Positions 11,981-20,674 of a DNA stretch of 42,755 nt are shown here, in pieces. Source of the stretch: a virus; IMG/VR virus record IMGVR_UViG_3300031576_000120, positions 1 to 42,755 of that record, one strand, 5' to 3'. A model generated the notes under the pieces. The model made no database searches. It was not told where the DNA came from and saw nothing but the letters and a program-made list of their open reading frames with translations. A program made the position numbers and the translations under genes. The stretch's first letter is position 1, and each line of letters starts with the position of its first letter.

Positions 11981-13955
11981 CCTCAGCACAGCCGACGTGT
12001 GGGACTACGAGACGACGGGCCTGTACCACTGGCTTGACAAATGGTACGCGCTCGCCGCACTGATTGACGACGTTCCATACGTGTTCGTAGAGGAAGCACT
12101 TGAGTACGCGAGGGCTGCGTTGCAGCGCAACATCGGAGACGAGGCCAGCGTTGTCATTGCGTACAACGCGAAGTTTGAACTCCACTTCACGTCACGCGAG
12201 ACGCTCCCTGTTCGAGCACGTATCATCGACCCGTCACTCGCGCTGTTCCTCATTGACGAGAACCGCTTTAGCGGATCAGGCCACGGCTTGAAGGACGCAG
12301 TGAAGCAGTTGTTCGGCTACACCATGACCGACTTCAAGAAGATGCTCGGTCGCGTGACAGAGGAGACAGGCGAATATAAGACGCGGAAGTGTACCCGATG
12401 CGCGGGTAAGGGATGGCGTGGGCGTGACCACTCGCAGTGTGACGGCTGTGCTGGCGTAGGCACGGAAGCCCGCCCCGTCACCCGCAACCGCTTCCGCCAC
12501 ATCAGCGAAGTGCCAGTGGAAGAAATGGCACAGTACGCAGGAGAGGACGTGTGGTTCACCAAGCGCGTGTGGGAGTGGGCTGAGGCCCGCTTGCGCGCGA
12601 ACCCCGACCTAGAGAGGAACTTCCATGAAGTCCAGATGCCGTTGCTCGTCACTCTGTACGATGGTGAACATCGTGGCATCCGTGTTGACCTTGATGCCTC
12701 TGCGGAACTTCGTGAGCACTACCTTTCGGAGATCGCAACTATCGACAGTGACGTTCACACTCTCACTGGACTACGTGTACACGGTGCCTCGTCGCTTGAC
12801 GAAGGTGACGACGATTCAAGTGGCACCACTGACGACGGATGCGGTGCAAGTGACGCTCGGGGGGATAGGACTGTCAATCTCGGAAGCCCTGCTCAAGTAG
12901 ACTGGTTCCTGTACCAGCACTTGAAGCTACGGCGTCCGCCGTTCCGTTCGAAGCGCAAGGCGAAGGATGGCTCGCGCGTAGCCAGCAAGTGGCAGACGGA
13001 CGAGAACTGCCTGCTATGGCTTGCGAAGCACAGTGGCAACCCCGTCGCCAAGATGATCTGGCAGCGCCGCAAGTACGCGAAGTACGTCGGCACATACCTC
13101 GACAACATCATCAAGTGGGCCGTTGAGGAGAGCGACGGAGTGTGGGTGCTGTACCCGAACTTCAACCAGACGGCAGCGCGCACTGGTCGGTTGAGTAGCA
13201 GCAAGCCGCTGAACTTCCAGAACATCCCGCACGAGGCTGCGTTCCGCCGACTATTCATCGCTCGGCCTGGGTGCAAGTTCGTTATCGCAGACGCGAAGCA
13301 GATTGAGTTGCGGTTCCTTGCTCACTACTCCAATGAGCCAGCACTCGTGGATGCGTACAGCGACCCGAACCGCGACCTTCACCAAGAGACTGCCTACAAG
13401 TATGGCATCACGCGGTACGTGGGCAAGACAGCGAACTTCGCTGAGGTCTACGAAGTCTACGGCAACACGTTCTCGATGCAGTTATTCGCTGACACAGAGG
13501 GCGAGGTTGACTTGACGAAGGATCAGGCGCAGGAGATTCTCGACAACATCCGCGCGGGACGGCCAGCCGTCAAGCGATGGAAGGGCGGGGTCGTGCAGTT
13601 TATGAAGGCGCACGGCTACATCACTACCATCGAGAACCGTCGCCGCCGACTCAAGGATGTGAACGACCCGAATTGGGGCAAGGCGAAGTACGCAGAAAGG
13701 CAGGGCATCAACGCGAAGATTCAGGGTAGCGTAGGCGACTTGTTCGCCCGTGAGTTGGGCAAGCACACGTTGTACATCGGCGCGTTCCGCTTGCAGATTC
13801 ACGACGAGATTCTCAGTGAAGTGCCAATGGTTGAGAGCGAGCAGTTCTCCCGTGACGTGAAGGTGAGCATCGAGTCGTTCACGGAGTTGTACAAGACGCG
13901 GGTTCCCATCCTCGCAGATGTTTTGGTGGGTAACGATTGGAGTGCAAAGGCATGA
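11787..13955 (+). CDS. family A DNA polymerase with DnaJ-type zinc insert
   Basis: Up to 722 aa from TTG 11787; TTG 11925 is another candidate, and the first ~45 residues share DNA with the primase. The exonuclease domain has DYE (D73, E75), NAKFEL (E131 where D is usual) and QYAGED (Y250, D254). Two CxxCxGxG repeats (CTRCAGKG 202-209 and CDGCAGVG 218-225), a DnaJ-type zinc finger, are inserted between Exo II and Exo III. In the polymerase domain TGRLSS (466-471), motif A DAKQIELR (502-509; DYSQIELR is usual), motif B R543/K547/F551 with a changed FAEVYEVYG ending, and motif C HDE (672-674) are visible. It replicates the phage genome. Confidence 0.88.
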   Translation: MTVSCPRSKESEGLTTRFQQRATLPRSPWQTNHPSTQGQRTSGSKTLFPPRARLIRTLAEAKEVDLSTADVWDYETTGLYHWLDKWYALAALIDDVPYVFVEEALEYARAALQRNIGDEASVVIAYNAKFELHFTSRETLPVRARIIDPSLALFLIDENRFSGSGHGLKDAVKQLFGYTMTDFKKMLGRVTEETGEYKTRKCTRCAGKGWRGRDHSQCDGCAGVGTEARPVTRNRFRHISEVPVEEMAQYAGEDVWFTKRVWEWAEARLRANPDLERNFHEVQMPLLVTLYDGEHRGIRVDLDASAELREHYLSEIATIDSDVHTLTGLRVHGASSLDEGDDDSSGTTDDGCGASDARGDRTVNLGSPAQVDWFLYQHLKLRRPPFRSKRKAKDGSRVASKWQTDENCLLWLAKHSGNPVAKMIWQRRKYAKYVGTYLDNIIKWAVEESDGVWVLYPNFNQTAARTGRLSSSKPLNFQNIPHEAAFRRLFIARPGCKFVIADAKQIELRFLAHYSNEPALVDAYSDPNRDLHQETAYKYGITRYVGKTANFAEVYEVYGNTFSMQLFADTEGEVDLTKDQAQEILDNIRAGRPAVKRWKGGVVQFMKAHGYITTIENRRRRLKDVNDPNWGKAKYAERQGINAKIQGSVGDLFARELGKHTLYIGAFRLQIHDEILSEVPMVESEQFSRDVKVSIESFTELYKTRVPILADVLVGNDWSAKA

Positions 13956-14371
13956 GTGAAGTTCGAGAAGCAACGCTGACGCAGAGACGTGGCACCTACG
14001 ACTTGAAGCGCAAGGGACTCATGGAGTTCATCGAGGCGAGAGAGGAAGAAGGTGAGAAGAAGTACGGCAAGGGCAAGCGGAACGCTGGCTACCGCCGCGA
14101 CAACCTGATGGACGTGATTGAAGAAGTCACGGATGCCATCAAGATTTTCACCTACTTCTTCGAACGCATCGGCAAGAAGGCGGACGCGACGTGCATCTAC
14201 GACGTGAGGAAGATCAACGAGGCCGCGCTCGTCTACAACACCCTGCTCGATGTAACTGTGAAGGTGGACGAGATTCGTGAGTGGGTTGACGACTGCTTCC
14301 CGCAGTTGCTCCGCGAGGATGTGAAGCGTCTCGTGGCGCTTGAGCCTCAGCCGAACGACAGAGAGGACTAG
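13952..14371 (+). CDS. hypothetical protein, helical
   Basis: 139 aa. It starts at ATG 13952 overlapping the polymerase stop. Strongly charged and helical, with basic N-terminal third and LMEFIEAREEEGEKKYGKGK, then acidic helices. No family was recognised. Coupling to the polymerase suggests a replication partner or a nucleotide-pool protein, which is inference only. Confidence 0.5.
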   Translation: MSEVREATLTQRRGTYDLKRKGLMEFIEAREEEGEKKYGKGKRNAGYRRDNLMDVIEEVTDAIKIFTYFFERIGKKADATCIYDVRKINEAALVYNTLLDVTVKVDEIREWVDDCFPQLLREDVKRLVALEPQPNDRED

Positions 14372-14372
14372 C

Positions 14373-15254
14373 ATGGATATTCGAGGGAAGAAGGGCGCGT
14401 GGATCAACCAGTTCGCCATGCCGACGCCAGACCAACTCATGGTTCGCGCGCCAGCGGTGGACTACCTGATCATCAAGTACGGGATGCGCCAGTACGAACT
14501 CGCCGCCAACGTGAAGGGCTGGCCCTGGCTGGCTGAGCGCATGGCAGAGGGAGGGGCTGGCGACCAGACTGCTCCTGCGCGCGCTGAAATGTACGGACAA
14601 CAGCTTGCGGAGCAGGCGAACCAACCTGGGTGCGTGGGCGCGGTGATCAACCTTGAGGAGAGCGACGGCGGCTGGCACACAGACGACGGCACGGCGACCC
14701 TCAAGCTAATCCGCAAGTACCGCTCGCTGTGCAACAAGCCGCTGTATGCGTCACTGGACACACGCGGCAACCGACCGAACTACCCGTACCAACGGGTGTG
14801 CGCGGAGCAGTGTGACGGTGTGATGCCGATGGTGTACCCAAAGGCGTTCGGTCAAACGGCGGCGCAGGCGTTCGCTGCTTCACTAAACGCTCTGTTTCGT
14901 AGCATGTGGAACAGCAAGCCCATCATTCCGACCATCCAGAGCTACGACGCCATTACACCGCAGGGCGTGGTAGACCAGATGATCACAGCAGGGCGGTACA
15001 GCGTCAGTGGCGTCAGCGTGTACACCCTAGGTCATGCCACCAACTCAGAGTGGATGGCATTCGTCAACACGATGATCCTGTTCCCGTCGATTCCAACGCC
15101 CCCGCCAGTGACGACACTTCCGAACGACGCAGTGCGAGCACTGCTGTTCGAGGCGCGCGTCAAGCACCTAGAGGCCATGATGCAGTTGGCCATGCGGGGT
15201 ACGCCGACCGAGATTCTGGCTTACGCCACGTTCTGGAAGAACGCAAGCGAGTAG
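14373..15254 (+). CDS. TIM-barrel glycosidase-like protein, possible endolysin
   Basis: 293 aa from ATG 14373 (GAGAGGA upstream). Alternating strands and helices such as VDYLIIKYG, VGAVINLEESDGGW, PLYASLDTRG, CDGVMPMVYPKAF, PIIPTIQSYD and VSGVSVYTLGHA follow the beta-strand-end pattern of (beta/alpha)8 glycosidases like GH25. The acidic pair in NLEESD is a candidate catalytic site. A Pro-rich linker (IPTPPPVTTLP) leads to a ~45-residue helical C-terminal domain that could bind cell wall. Its location beside small membrane proteins at the convergence point suits a lysin. The family is not certain. Confidence 0.55.
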   Translation: MDIRGKKGAWINQFAMPTPDQLMVRAPAVDYLIIKYGMRQYELAANVKGWPWLAERMAEGGAGDQTAPARAEMYGQQLAEQANQPGCVGAVINLEESDGGWHTDDGTATLKLIRKYRSLCNKPLYASLDTRGNRPNYPYQRVCAEQCDGVMPMVYPKAFGQTAAQAFAASLNALFRSMWNSKPIIPTIQSYDAITPQGVVDQMITAGRYSVSGVSVYTLGHATNSEWMAFVNTMILFPSIPTPPPVTTLPNDAVRALLFEARVKHLEAMMQLAMRGTPTEILAYATFWKNASE

Positions 15255-15266
15255 AGGAGAGTTCCG

Positions 15267-15539
15267 ATGAAGTCAGACAAGGTGTTCGCTTTCGTAGCTT
15301 GTTTCTTGGCGTCAGCCTGTGCAGTGTTGATGCTGGCTATTGGCATCAATGTTCTCGGGAATGGCTCTGAGCCGGTAGACCCAGGCTGCTACATCGTGAC
15401 CGACAACGCTGGTGGTGTACACAGGCTCGTGGAACCGCCTCAGTTCGACATTCGTGTGGGCGCTGTGCTTACCGAGGATGGAGACTGGTTATTCCCGTCA
15501 GTGGTCGAAGTAGACGAGCAGTGCCTAAGCGTCGAGTAA
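15267..15539 (+). CDS. small membrane-anchored protein
   Basis: 90 aa. An N-terminal hydrophobic helix (residues 6-29, with a cysteine in ASACAV that could suit a lipobox poorly) is followed by a ~55-residue soluble domain with two cysteines. GAGGAGAG precedes the ATG. Directly downstream of the putative lysin, it may be a spanin-like or other lysis accessory protein, but sequence alone does not prove that. Confidence 0.5.
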   Translation: MKSDKVFAFVACFLASACAVLMLAIGINVLGNGSEPVDPGCYIVTDNAGGVHRLVEPPQFDIRVGAVLTEDGDWLFPSVVEVDEQCLSVE

Positions 15540-15546
15540 TAAGGAT

Positions 15547-15562
15547 GGGGGCGCAAGCCCCC
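15547..15562. terminator. bidirectional terminator at gene convergence
   Basis: GGGGGC-GCAA-GCCCCC forms a tight 6-bp stem with a GNRA tetraloop between the stops of the last rightward gene (15539) and the last leftward gene (15562-15564). No clear U run follows on either side, but the position fits transcription termination for both operons. Confidence 0.65.
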
Positions 15563-15762
15563 TACCCTTCATCTTCCTCGATCGATTCTTCGCAGTGGCC
15601 TGGGTCGATCCGATCTAGCACGGCGCAGATGAAAGCCGCCACGCGACTCTTGTGCTTGTTCTTGCCGAGCCTAGATGAAATGGTTTCGTCAGGATACCCG
15701 CCAGTCAGGGTATTCAACAACTGGTCGATGGCCACAAGCACCTGAAAGATGTATCTCCGCAT
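15562..15762 (-). CDS. conserved-type small phage protein near lysis genes
   Basis: 66 aa. The GGYPDETISSRLGK motif after an amphipathic N-terminal helix resembles small proteins I associate with phage lysis cassettes (consensus GGdPDETlSsR); this is from memory, not a search. C-terminal His/Cys and acidic residues follow. GGGGTGG lies before the ATG. Only one base separates it from the stop of the upstream gene (TAAG-ATG), so it is in an operon. Confidence 0.6.
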   Translation of the reverse strand: MRRYIFQVLVAIDQLLNTLTGGYPDETISSRLGKNKHKSRVAAFICAVLDRIDPGHCEESIEEDEG

Positions 15763-15763
15763 C

Positions 15764-16078
15764 TTACCACCCCATGATCAACTCCTTGATCGCTGCTACC
15801 ACTACAACCGCTGCGCTAGCTAGCAAGCCAGCGACTCCTGCCTTCTTCGCGTCTAGCTTGATCTGCCGAGCTACGACTACGCTAGCTTGCTCTTGAGTGT
15901 GCCGCGCGTCGTGCGTGGTCTGCCGTTCGTGCAGGCCGTTGATGGAGTCCTGCAACGTCGTGAAGCGTTCGCTGATGCCCTTGTCCAGTTGGAACAAGGC
16001 GTCATACAGGTTCGCTGTTGTCACCCGCGTCGTCTTGCGCTGTCGCAGGATCGTTAGCTGTTGCTTGCGCTTCACCAT
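15764..16078 (-). CDS. coiled-coil protein with C-terminal membrane helix, holin-like
   Basis: 104 aa. A basic N-terminus, a Gln/His-rich coiled coil (about residues 25-75) and a single C-terminal hydrophobic helix (about 82-100) give a tail-anchored layout seen in some phage holins and lysis regulators. A GTG three bases after the ATG gives better spacing to GAAGGAAG. It overlaps the preceding gene by 77 bases. The last helix contains a CTAGCTAGC tract (Leu-Ala-Ser). Confidence 0.5.
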   Translation of the reverse strand: MVKRKQQLTILRQRKTTRVTTANLYDALFQLDKGISERFTTLQDSINGLHERQTTHDARHTQEQASVVVARQIKLDAKKAGVAGLLASAAVVVVAAIKELIMGW

Positions 16079-16211
16079 CTTCCTTCTCCCCTGCCGTGAT
16101 CTGTTCGAGCACCTGTCTGGTCTGTGCCAGTTGCTTGCGCTCCCTGAACAACTCGATCTCCTTGTAGCCGAGTAGCATCGCTAGCTCGTCAATGTTAACA
16201 AACTGTTCCAC
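16002..16211 (-). CDS. small charged protein
   Basis: 69 aa from GTG 16211, preceded by AAGGAG with 7-base spacing; the longer in-frame ATG lacks a site. The N-terminal half is helical (ELAMLLGYKEIELFRERKQLAQT) and the C-terminal half is acidic and disordered. It lies 18 bases after the structural gene and overlaps the holin-like gene by 77 bases. No family was recognised. Confidence 0.5.
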   Translation of the reverse strand: MEQFVNIDELAMLLGYKEIELFRERKQLAQTRQVLEQITAGEKEDGEAQATANDPATAQDDAGDNSEPV

Positions 16212-16228
16212 AGTTCTACTCCTTCCCG

Positions 16229-16915
16229 CTAGAGAGCGGATACTTCGTCCCACACCATTCCGATCTGGAACACAATCGTACCTGTGGCTGGCCACACAAC
16301 CCTGTTGCGTAGCACAAGTCCTTCTTCGTTGGCCAGAGTCAGCGGGTACTCCCCGCTTGCGAGGTCAACTTCGTAGATCAGCGTCGGATCGTTGACGCGC
16401 GCTTCTTCTGTCGCAGCAGCGGGGTTGGTGCGCTGTCCCTCGCCAATGCTCTGAGCGATGGCTAGCGCGTCCAGCGTAGTGATCGCCGTGAGCGCCGCTG
16501 TGGTGGCGATACGAACATCACCAGCGGTTGCGAGTAGGGAGTTCGCCATTGTGGTACGCATCTTCGTCTTGGCTGTTGCACCTAGGTCTGTGCCGCCGCC
16601 ACCAGCGCTGACCGCTGTGGCCTTGAACAAGTCGAAGCCGAAGTCGGTCGCGGCAGCAGCGAAGGGCGTCAGAGTTTGCATACGCATGATGAACTTACGA
16701 AGCACGAAGAATCGTGTGTCGTCCGTCCAGCGAACGTAGAAAATCTGAGCCGCCGCTGCCAATGCAGCAGCCATCGTACCGCTCGTTACCGCGATGCGGT
16801 AGCTACCAAGCGCTGCGGATTGAGCAAGTGGCTTCGGCGTGACGTGTACAGCGGAAGCCGCTACCGCTCCTACCTCCGCGAGATTGCCACTTACTGCACC
16901 TTCGGTTACTGCCAT
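16229..16915 (-). CDS. small virion structural protein
   Basis: 228 aa, Ala-rich. The arrangement GSYRIAVTSGTMAAALAAAAQIFYVRW ... TDLGATAKTKMRTTMANSLL ... EYPLTLANEEGLVLRNRV resembles a class of phage virion proteins found after tail spikes, possibly head or tail decoration proteins. It is beta-rich and has no signal peptide. The ribosome site AGGAGAGGAAC is strong, as expected for an abundant protein. The exact role is unknown. Confidence 0.55.
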   Translation of the reverse strand: MAVTEGAVSGNLAEVGAVAASAVHVTPKPLAQSAALGSYRIAVTSGTMAAALAAAAQIFYVRWTDDTRFFVLRKFIMRMQTLTPFAAAATDFGFDLFKATAVSAGGGGTDLGATAKTKMRTTMANSLLATAGDVRIATTAALTAITTLDALAIAQSIGEGQRTNPAAATEEARVNDPTLIYEVDLASGEYPLTLANEEGLVLRNRVVWPATGTIVFQIGMVWDEVSAL

Positions 16916-16927
16916 TGTGTTCCTCTC

Positions 16928-19900
16928 CTACGTGAGCACCATGTAGGTGAACTTCACGTTTCCTCTGACCTTGCCATGCCGACGTGGGATAAACACATCC
17001 GGCCACCGTTGGTTGTCAAGACGGTCGAACGTAGTTCCTCCCACGATCGAGTGCGCCTGTTGTACCTCTCGAACCATCGCCACGATAGGCGGCGTCTCCC
17101 AATACACCACGCACGAGCCTGCCGCTGGTGCGGCTGCGATTACATTTACGGGCTGTGCAGCCGCTTCATCCGCTAGGGTTCCCTTTCCAGTATAAGGCCC
17201 AGGAGCCTGCCACACAAGCACCTTGCTAGCGGCACCGATAGCCGCATCGGTGATGGTGAACTTGCCACTAGACTTGGCCGTAGAACCCAGGTCTACTTCA
17301 ACCGTCGTGGCTGTACCACCGCCTCCACCGCCACCAACAGGAGCGACAGACCCCACATCGTACCACTCGGTATTCACAGACGACCAGACGAACTCGTGAA
17401 TCTCGCGCGGAGCGAGAGGGATGTTAGCTGCTGTGCGGCTACGCACATTGCTTCCAGGGAGTGCGCTCTCATCTTGCAATGTGACTGTATCTACTGTGTC
17501 CTCGTTCATAATGTACAATCGTTGTCCGTCCGCTTGACCGTTCGCAATGGACGGAGTGCTCGTCAGTGTGAACGACGCGCTCGCAGTGATCTTCACCAAC
17601 TCCGCGTCGGATGGAATGGTGTTGCCTACTGCCGTGATGTTCGTCGCTGCCGCTGGTAGCATGACGTGTCGTCCAGCGTTGCGGACACCAACCAGCAGAC
17701 CACTCGCGCCAGAAGGCTTCTCCGCGTCGAACTGGATGTAGTCTACTGCTCCACCGAGTGCGTGGTCGCGCGCCCAATAGCCGCGCGCAATGTTGAACAC
17801 CATACCACCGAAGGCGGGCTGGTCAGTCGCAAAGTATGACGCCCGTAGGATTCGTCCCGTGCTTGTGCCCGATGGACGCGCCCCGATACGCCCCATGACG
17901 CCAGTAACGTCGTCAAGCGTACCAGTCGTGGCGGGCGAGCTAGAGTCAAGCACAGCGCCGACGCCAAGTAGACCAGTTAGGCGCGCGCCTAGTGCATCGC
18001 TGCGCCATCGGTTGTCTCCGTAAATAGCTTGTACTGTGTCAATCGCAACTCCAGACGCGGGAGCGATGATAGACTGGAAATACAAAGTACGAAACTCACT
18101 GCTGCTGTTCGCCACAGGTGCGATGGTGGGGTTCCAAAACGAGTGGATAACCGCACCAGGGGCAGTGTCGGTCATGGTTCCGTACATGCCGATGTAGCGT
18201 CCTGCTGTCGCACCAAACGCTACGTCGTTTGCAAGACGAAGGCGCTCGATTGTCAAGTCTCCATCGGTTACGTTTGTTGGAGCTACGAGACTACCCACAC
18301 GCATGAAGCCGAGTACACGCGCACCACCATCAGCACCGATACGCATCCTTTCAAGAGGAGTATTGCTGCCAGCCGGTGTTGTCCAGAAGGTGAGTCTACC
18401 CGGTAATGCTGTACCAGAAACAGTCCCATCAACGACCCCCGTGATTCTGGCACCGATTTCGTAATCTGTGCCATCGTAACCAGCGTAGACTACATCTCCT
18501 AGGTAATTGTCAAGAGCCACGACAACAGGTGCAGCCGGTGTTCCAGTTGCGCGGGTAAAGATGAGGTCAGGGGAAGTCGTAGCGCTGAACATCCTATTGA
18601 CAATGCTGCCGAACAAAGTCCCATCCTGTGATGTGACACCAAGCAACGCCTTGTAGTTGACACCCTGCAAAGTAATGTCATCTAGTGTGCCGTTGACAGA
18701 AACGCGCGTTCCATCCGCCGTCGAAGAACCCAATTGGATTCGGCCCTTCGTTGCGTGAGCAGTGCTCTCCAACACAAGGTTCTCGTCGGCTGCCGTACCG
18801 CCGCGCACAGTCTGTCCTGTCACTCGTCCAGCCAGTAAAGCGTAGATGTTGTGGTCGTCGTCGGATAGACCGCTCAACAAGCCGTGGTCGCCGCCGATGC
18901 CAACAGCACCCGCGCCACCAACAGTCGTTGTCCAATCACGGTATCCGTTGTTGACGTAGCTGGTTGTCAGGGCCACACTGATGTTGATAGCCGTGCCACT
19001 TCCAGGCCCATCCAGCGCGTTACTCGCGATGCTGATGTTGCTACCAGCACCAGCCGCAGGGCTAATGTCAACGAAGCGCGCACCAACCGCAGTCGCCTCA
19101 TAGTTGTTGCCTGTGATCGATACATCGCTAACACCGGTCGAAGCCGCTGTACCGATGTCGATGAAGTCCTGCGCGCCTGAGTGTCGCAGTGTGTTGGTAC
19201 TCACGGTCAGCTTGGCGGAACTGAATGTGCGCTGTAGCAAGTATGATGTGAGGGTCAGATCGTTGTCGGTGAACAAGTACGAGTTGCCAACTTCGAAGTT
19301 GGTAGAGGCACTTCGCACGATGCCGTTGATCATCGACAGGTGATTGCCGCGAGCACGGAATGGGCCTGTTGCTGCACCGGCAGAACTGGTGTTACAGAAT
19401 GCGTTGAGAGAACCAGTGCAGTCCTCAAACATTAGCCCGCGTACTGTAGCCGAACCACTACCGCTAACGTCTAGGGCCAGCGTCCACGCAGTGCTGCTTT
19501 CTCCCCAATCTACACCTACAAACTCAAGCGTGGGCAAACCAGGGCCACCCGTGGCTGCGATAAACACGCCAGAGTTGCCAGCCCCTCGTACCAATCGGAT
19601 GCGCTCAAAGCGCAATCGAGAGTCGGAGCCAGCAGAGGGAGCAACGATAGTCAAGACGGCGCTGTTGTGTGAGTATGTGACCACTCCACGTCCACGGCCA
19701 CCAGAGGCTACGGTGATGCGCTGGCTAGTTGCTAGCGACGTAAGAGCTTGGCTCGTCGTTACGTTCTCTGTGTGCGACGCGCAGACCCAAATGAACTTGC
19801 TGACACCAGAAGCGATGGCATCAGCCAGTGCGCCGCCAGCGCCATGCAGAGCGATGTGCGTTCCGCCACCGCCAGCGTCCACCACGTAGTCAGCGTTCAT

Positions 19901-20119
19901 GCTGTCCTGCGCGTTGAGGATGACCATCTTTAGGCGGGACTTGTAGGTTGGTGTCACCATCGGACGCGGATACCACGTACCCGCCTGCACGATCTCAGCT
20001 ACGCCCTCACTGTTCGTGGGGTACAGGGCCAGGATGGTCTGGTCGGACGTGCGGACAGCAGCCACGGTGCAATGCACCGGAAGCCCCTTCTCGTCCAAGA
20101 CCTGAACTAGTACTGCCAT
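16928..20119 (-). CDS. tail spike or fibre with beta-helix repeats
   Basis: 1063 aa. The first ~60 residues may attach to the virion. Residues ~90-450 have short Asn/Gly/Val-rich turns (VSDVSITGNNY, ISIASNALDG) typical of a right-handed parallel beta helix. Around residue 460 the block HGLLSGLSDDDHNIYALLAGRVTGQT and following GGTAADENLVLESTAHATKGRI (positions given in part) is a well-known phage fibre pattern. A poly-Gly hinge (GGGGGGG) precedes a compact C-terminal domain. It recognises or degrades the host surface. It is the most likely receptor-binding protein in the window. Confidence 0.8.
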   Translation of the reverse strand: MAVLVQVLDEKGLPVHCTVAAVRTSDQTILALYPTNSEGVAEIVQAGTWYPRPMVTPTYKSRLKMVILNAQDSMNADYVVDAGGGGTHIALHGAGGALADAIASGVSKFIWVCASHTENVTTSQALTSLATSQRITVASGGRGRGVVTYSHNSAVLTIVAPSAGSDSRLRFERIRLVRGAGNSGVFIAATGGPGLPTLEFVGVDWGESSTAWTLALDVSGSGSATVRGLMFEDCTGSLNAFCNTSSAGAATGPFRARGNHLSMINGIVRSASTNFEVGNSYLFTDNDLTLTSYLLQRTFSSAKLTVSTNTLRHSGAQDFIDIGTAASTGVSDVSITGNNYEATAVGARFVDISPAAGAGSNISIASNALDGPGSGTAINISVALTTSYVNNGYRDWTTTVGGAGAVGIGGDHGLLSGLSDDDHNIYALLAGRVTGQTVRGGTAADENLVLESTAHATKGRIQLGSSTADGTRVSVNGTLDDITLQGVNYKALLGVTSQDGTLFGSIVNRMFSATTSPDLIFTRATGTPAAPVVVALDNYLGDVVYAGYDGTDYEIGARITGVVDGTVSGTALPGRLTFWTTPAGSNTPLERMRIGADGGARVLGFMRVGSLVAPTNVTDGDLTIERLRLANDVAFGATAGRYIGMYGTMTDTAPGAVIHSFWNPTIAPVANSSSEFRTLYFQSIIAPASGVAIDTVQAIYGDNRWRSDALGARLTGLLGVGAVLDSSSPATTGTLDDVTGVMGRIGARPSGTSTGRILRASYFATDQPAFGGMVFNIARGYWARDHALGGAVDYIQFDAEKPSGASGLLVGVRNAGRHVMLPAAATNITAVGNTIPSDAELVKITASASFTLTSTPSIANGQADGQRLYIMNEDTVDTVTLQDESALPGSNVRSRTAANIPLAPREIHEFVWSSVNTEWYDVGSVAPVGGGGGGGTATTVEVDLGSTAKSSGKFTITDAAIGAASKVLVWQAPGPYTGKGTLADEAAAQPVNVIAAAPAAGSCVVYWETPPIVAMVREVQQAHSIVGGTTFDRLDNQRWPDVFIPRRHGKVRGNVKFTYMVLT

Positions 20120-20200
20120 CGCTCACCCCAATGTGCCAATTTGCGGACAACTGCATCATGTCTCGTTTTTGATACATTTTGCAGTACCCCTCGATTCTAA

Positions 20201-20674
20201 TTAGCGTAGTACACTTTCCGCCGCAGCCGTCATGCGCCCCATCATGGCGAGATTCATCACGCGGTTCACATTCTCATCCACTTCGCTAGCTAGCAAGTCG
20301 AGTACCGTGTACCCCTTTCCCTCCCAAATTACTCGCTGGATCGTATCGAGCGCGTGAGCCGCACCGCTCAAGTTGGGCCAAAGATAGCCTTGTACGCGCA
20401 GGGCTAGCTTGCTAGTGAAGATCAGGAAGTGAATCTTCGCATTACCGATGTGCGACACACCCCCACGTCGTTCTGCTTGAAAGATGAAGTCGATCCCAGG
20501 AACGAACCCCTTGCCCACCAGCCACTTGTAGACGTGGTACTCGCTAGGCGAGCCGCCTGTCCGTGCTTCGAACGCTGCTTCCGCCTCACCCTTCGTCTCC
20601 TTGTCCAGTGTCTTAGACAGAGGAGCGAGGTCGGATAGGAAGCCGCGAGTGAATTGCTCAGCCATAGTGGTCAT
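20201..20674 (-). CDS. degenerate PD-(D/E)XK-fold protein in virion operon
   Basis: 157 aa. The segment GIDFIFQAERRGG...AKIHFLIFTSKLALRVQGYLW...DTIQRVIWEGKGYTVLDLL follows the layout of Vsr/DUF559-type nucleases (VDFLI...LAIEVDGxxWH...D..K...L...GY.V). The catalytic D and E are replaced (H in KIHFLI, R in LALRVQG), so it is probably inactive and structural. It overlaps the propeller gene by ATGA. A leading Met pair (MTTM) leaves the start slightly open. Confidence 0.5.
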   Translation of the reverse strand: MTTMAEQFTRGFLSDLAPLSKTLDKETKGEAEAAFEARTGGSPSEYHVYKWLVGKGFVPGIDFIFQAERRGGVSHIGNAKIHFLIFTSKLALRVQGYLWPNLSGAAHALDTIQRVIWEGKGYTVLDLLASEVDENVNRVMNLAMMGRMTAAAESVLR

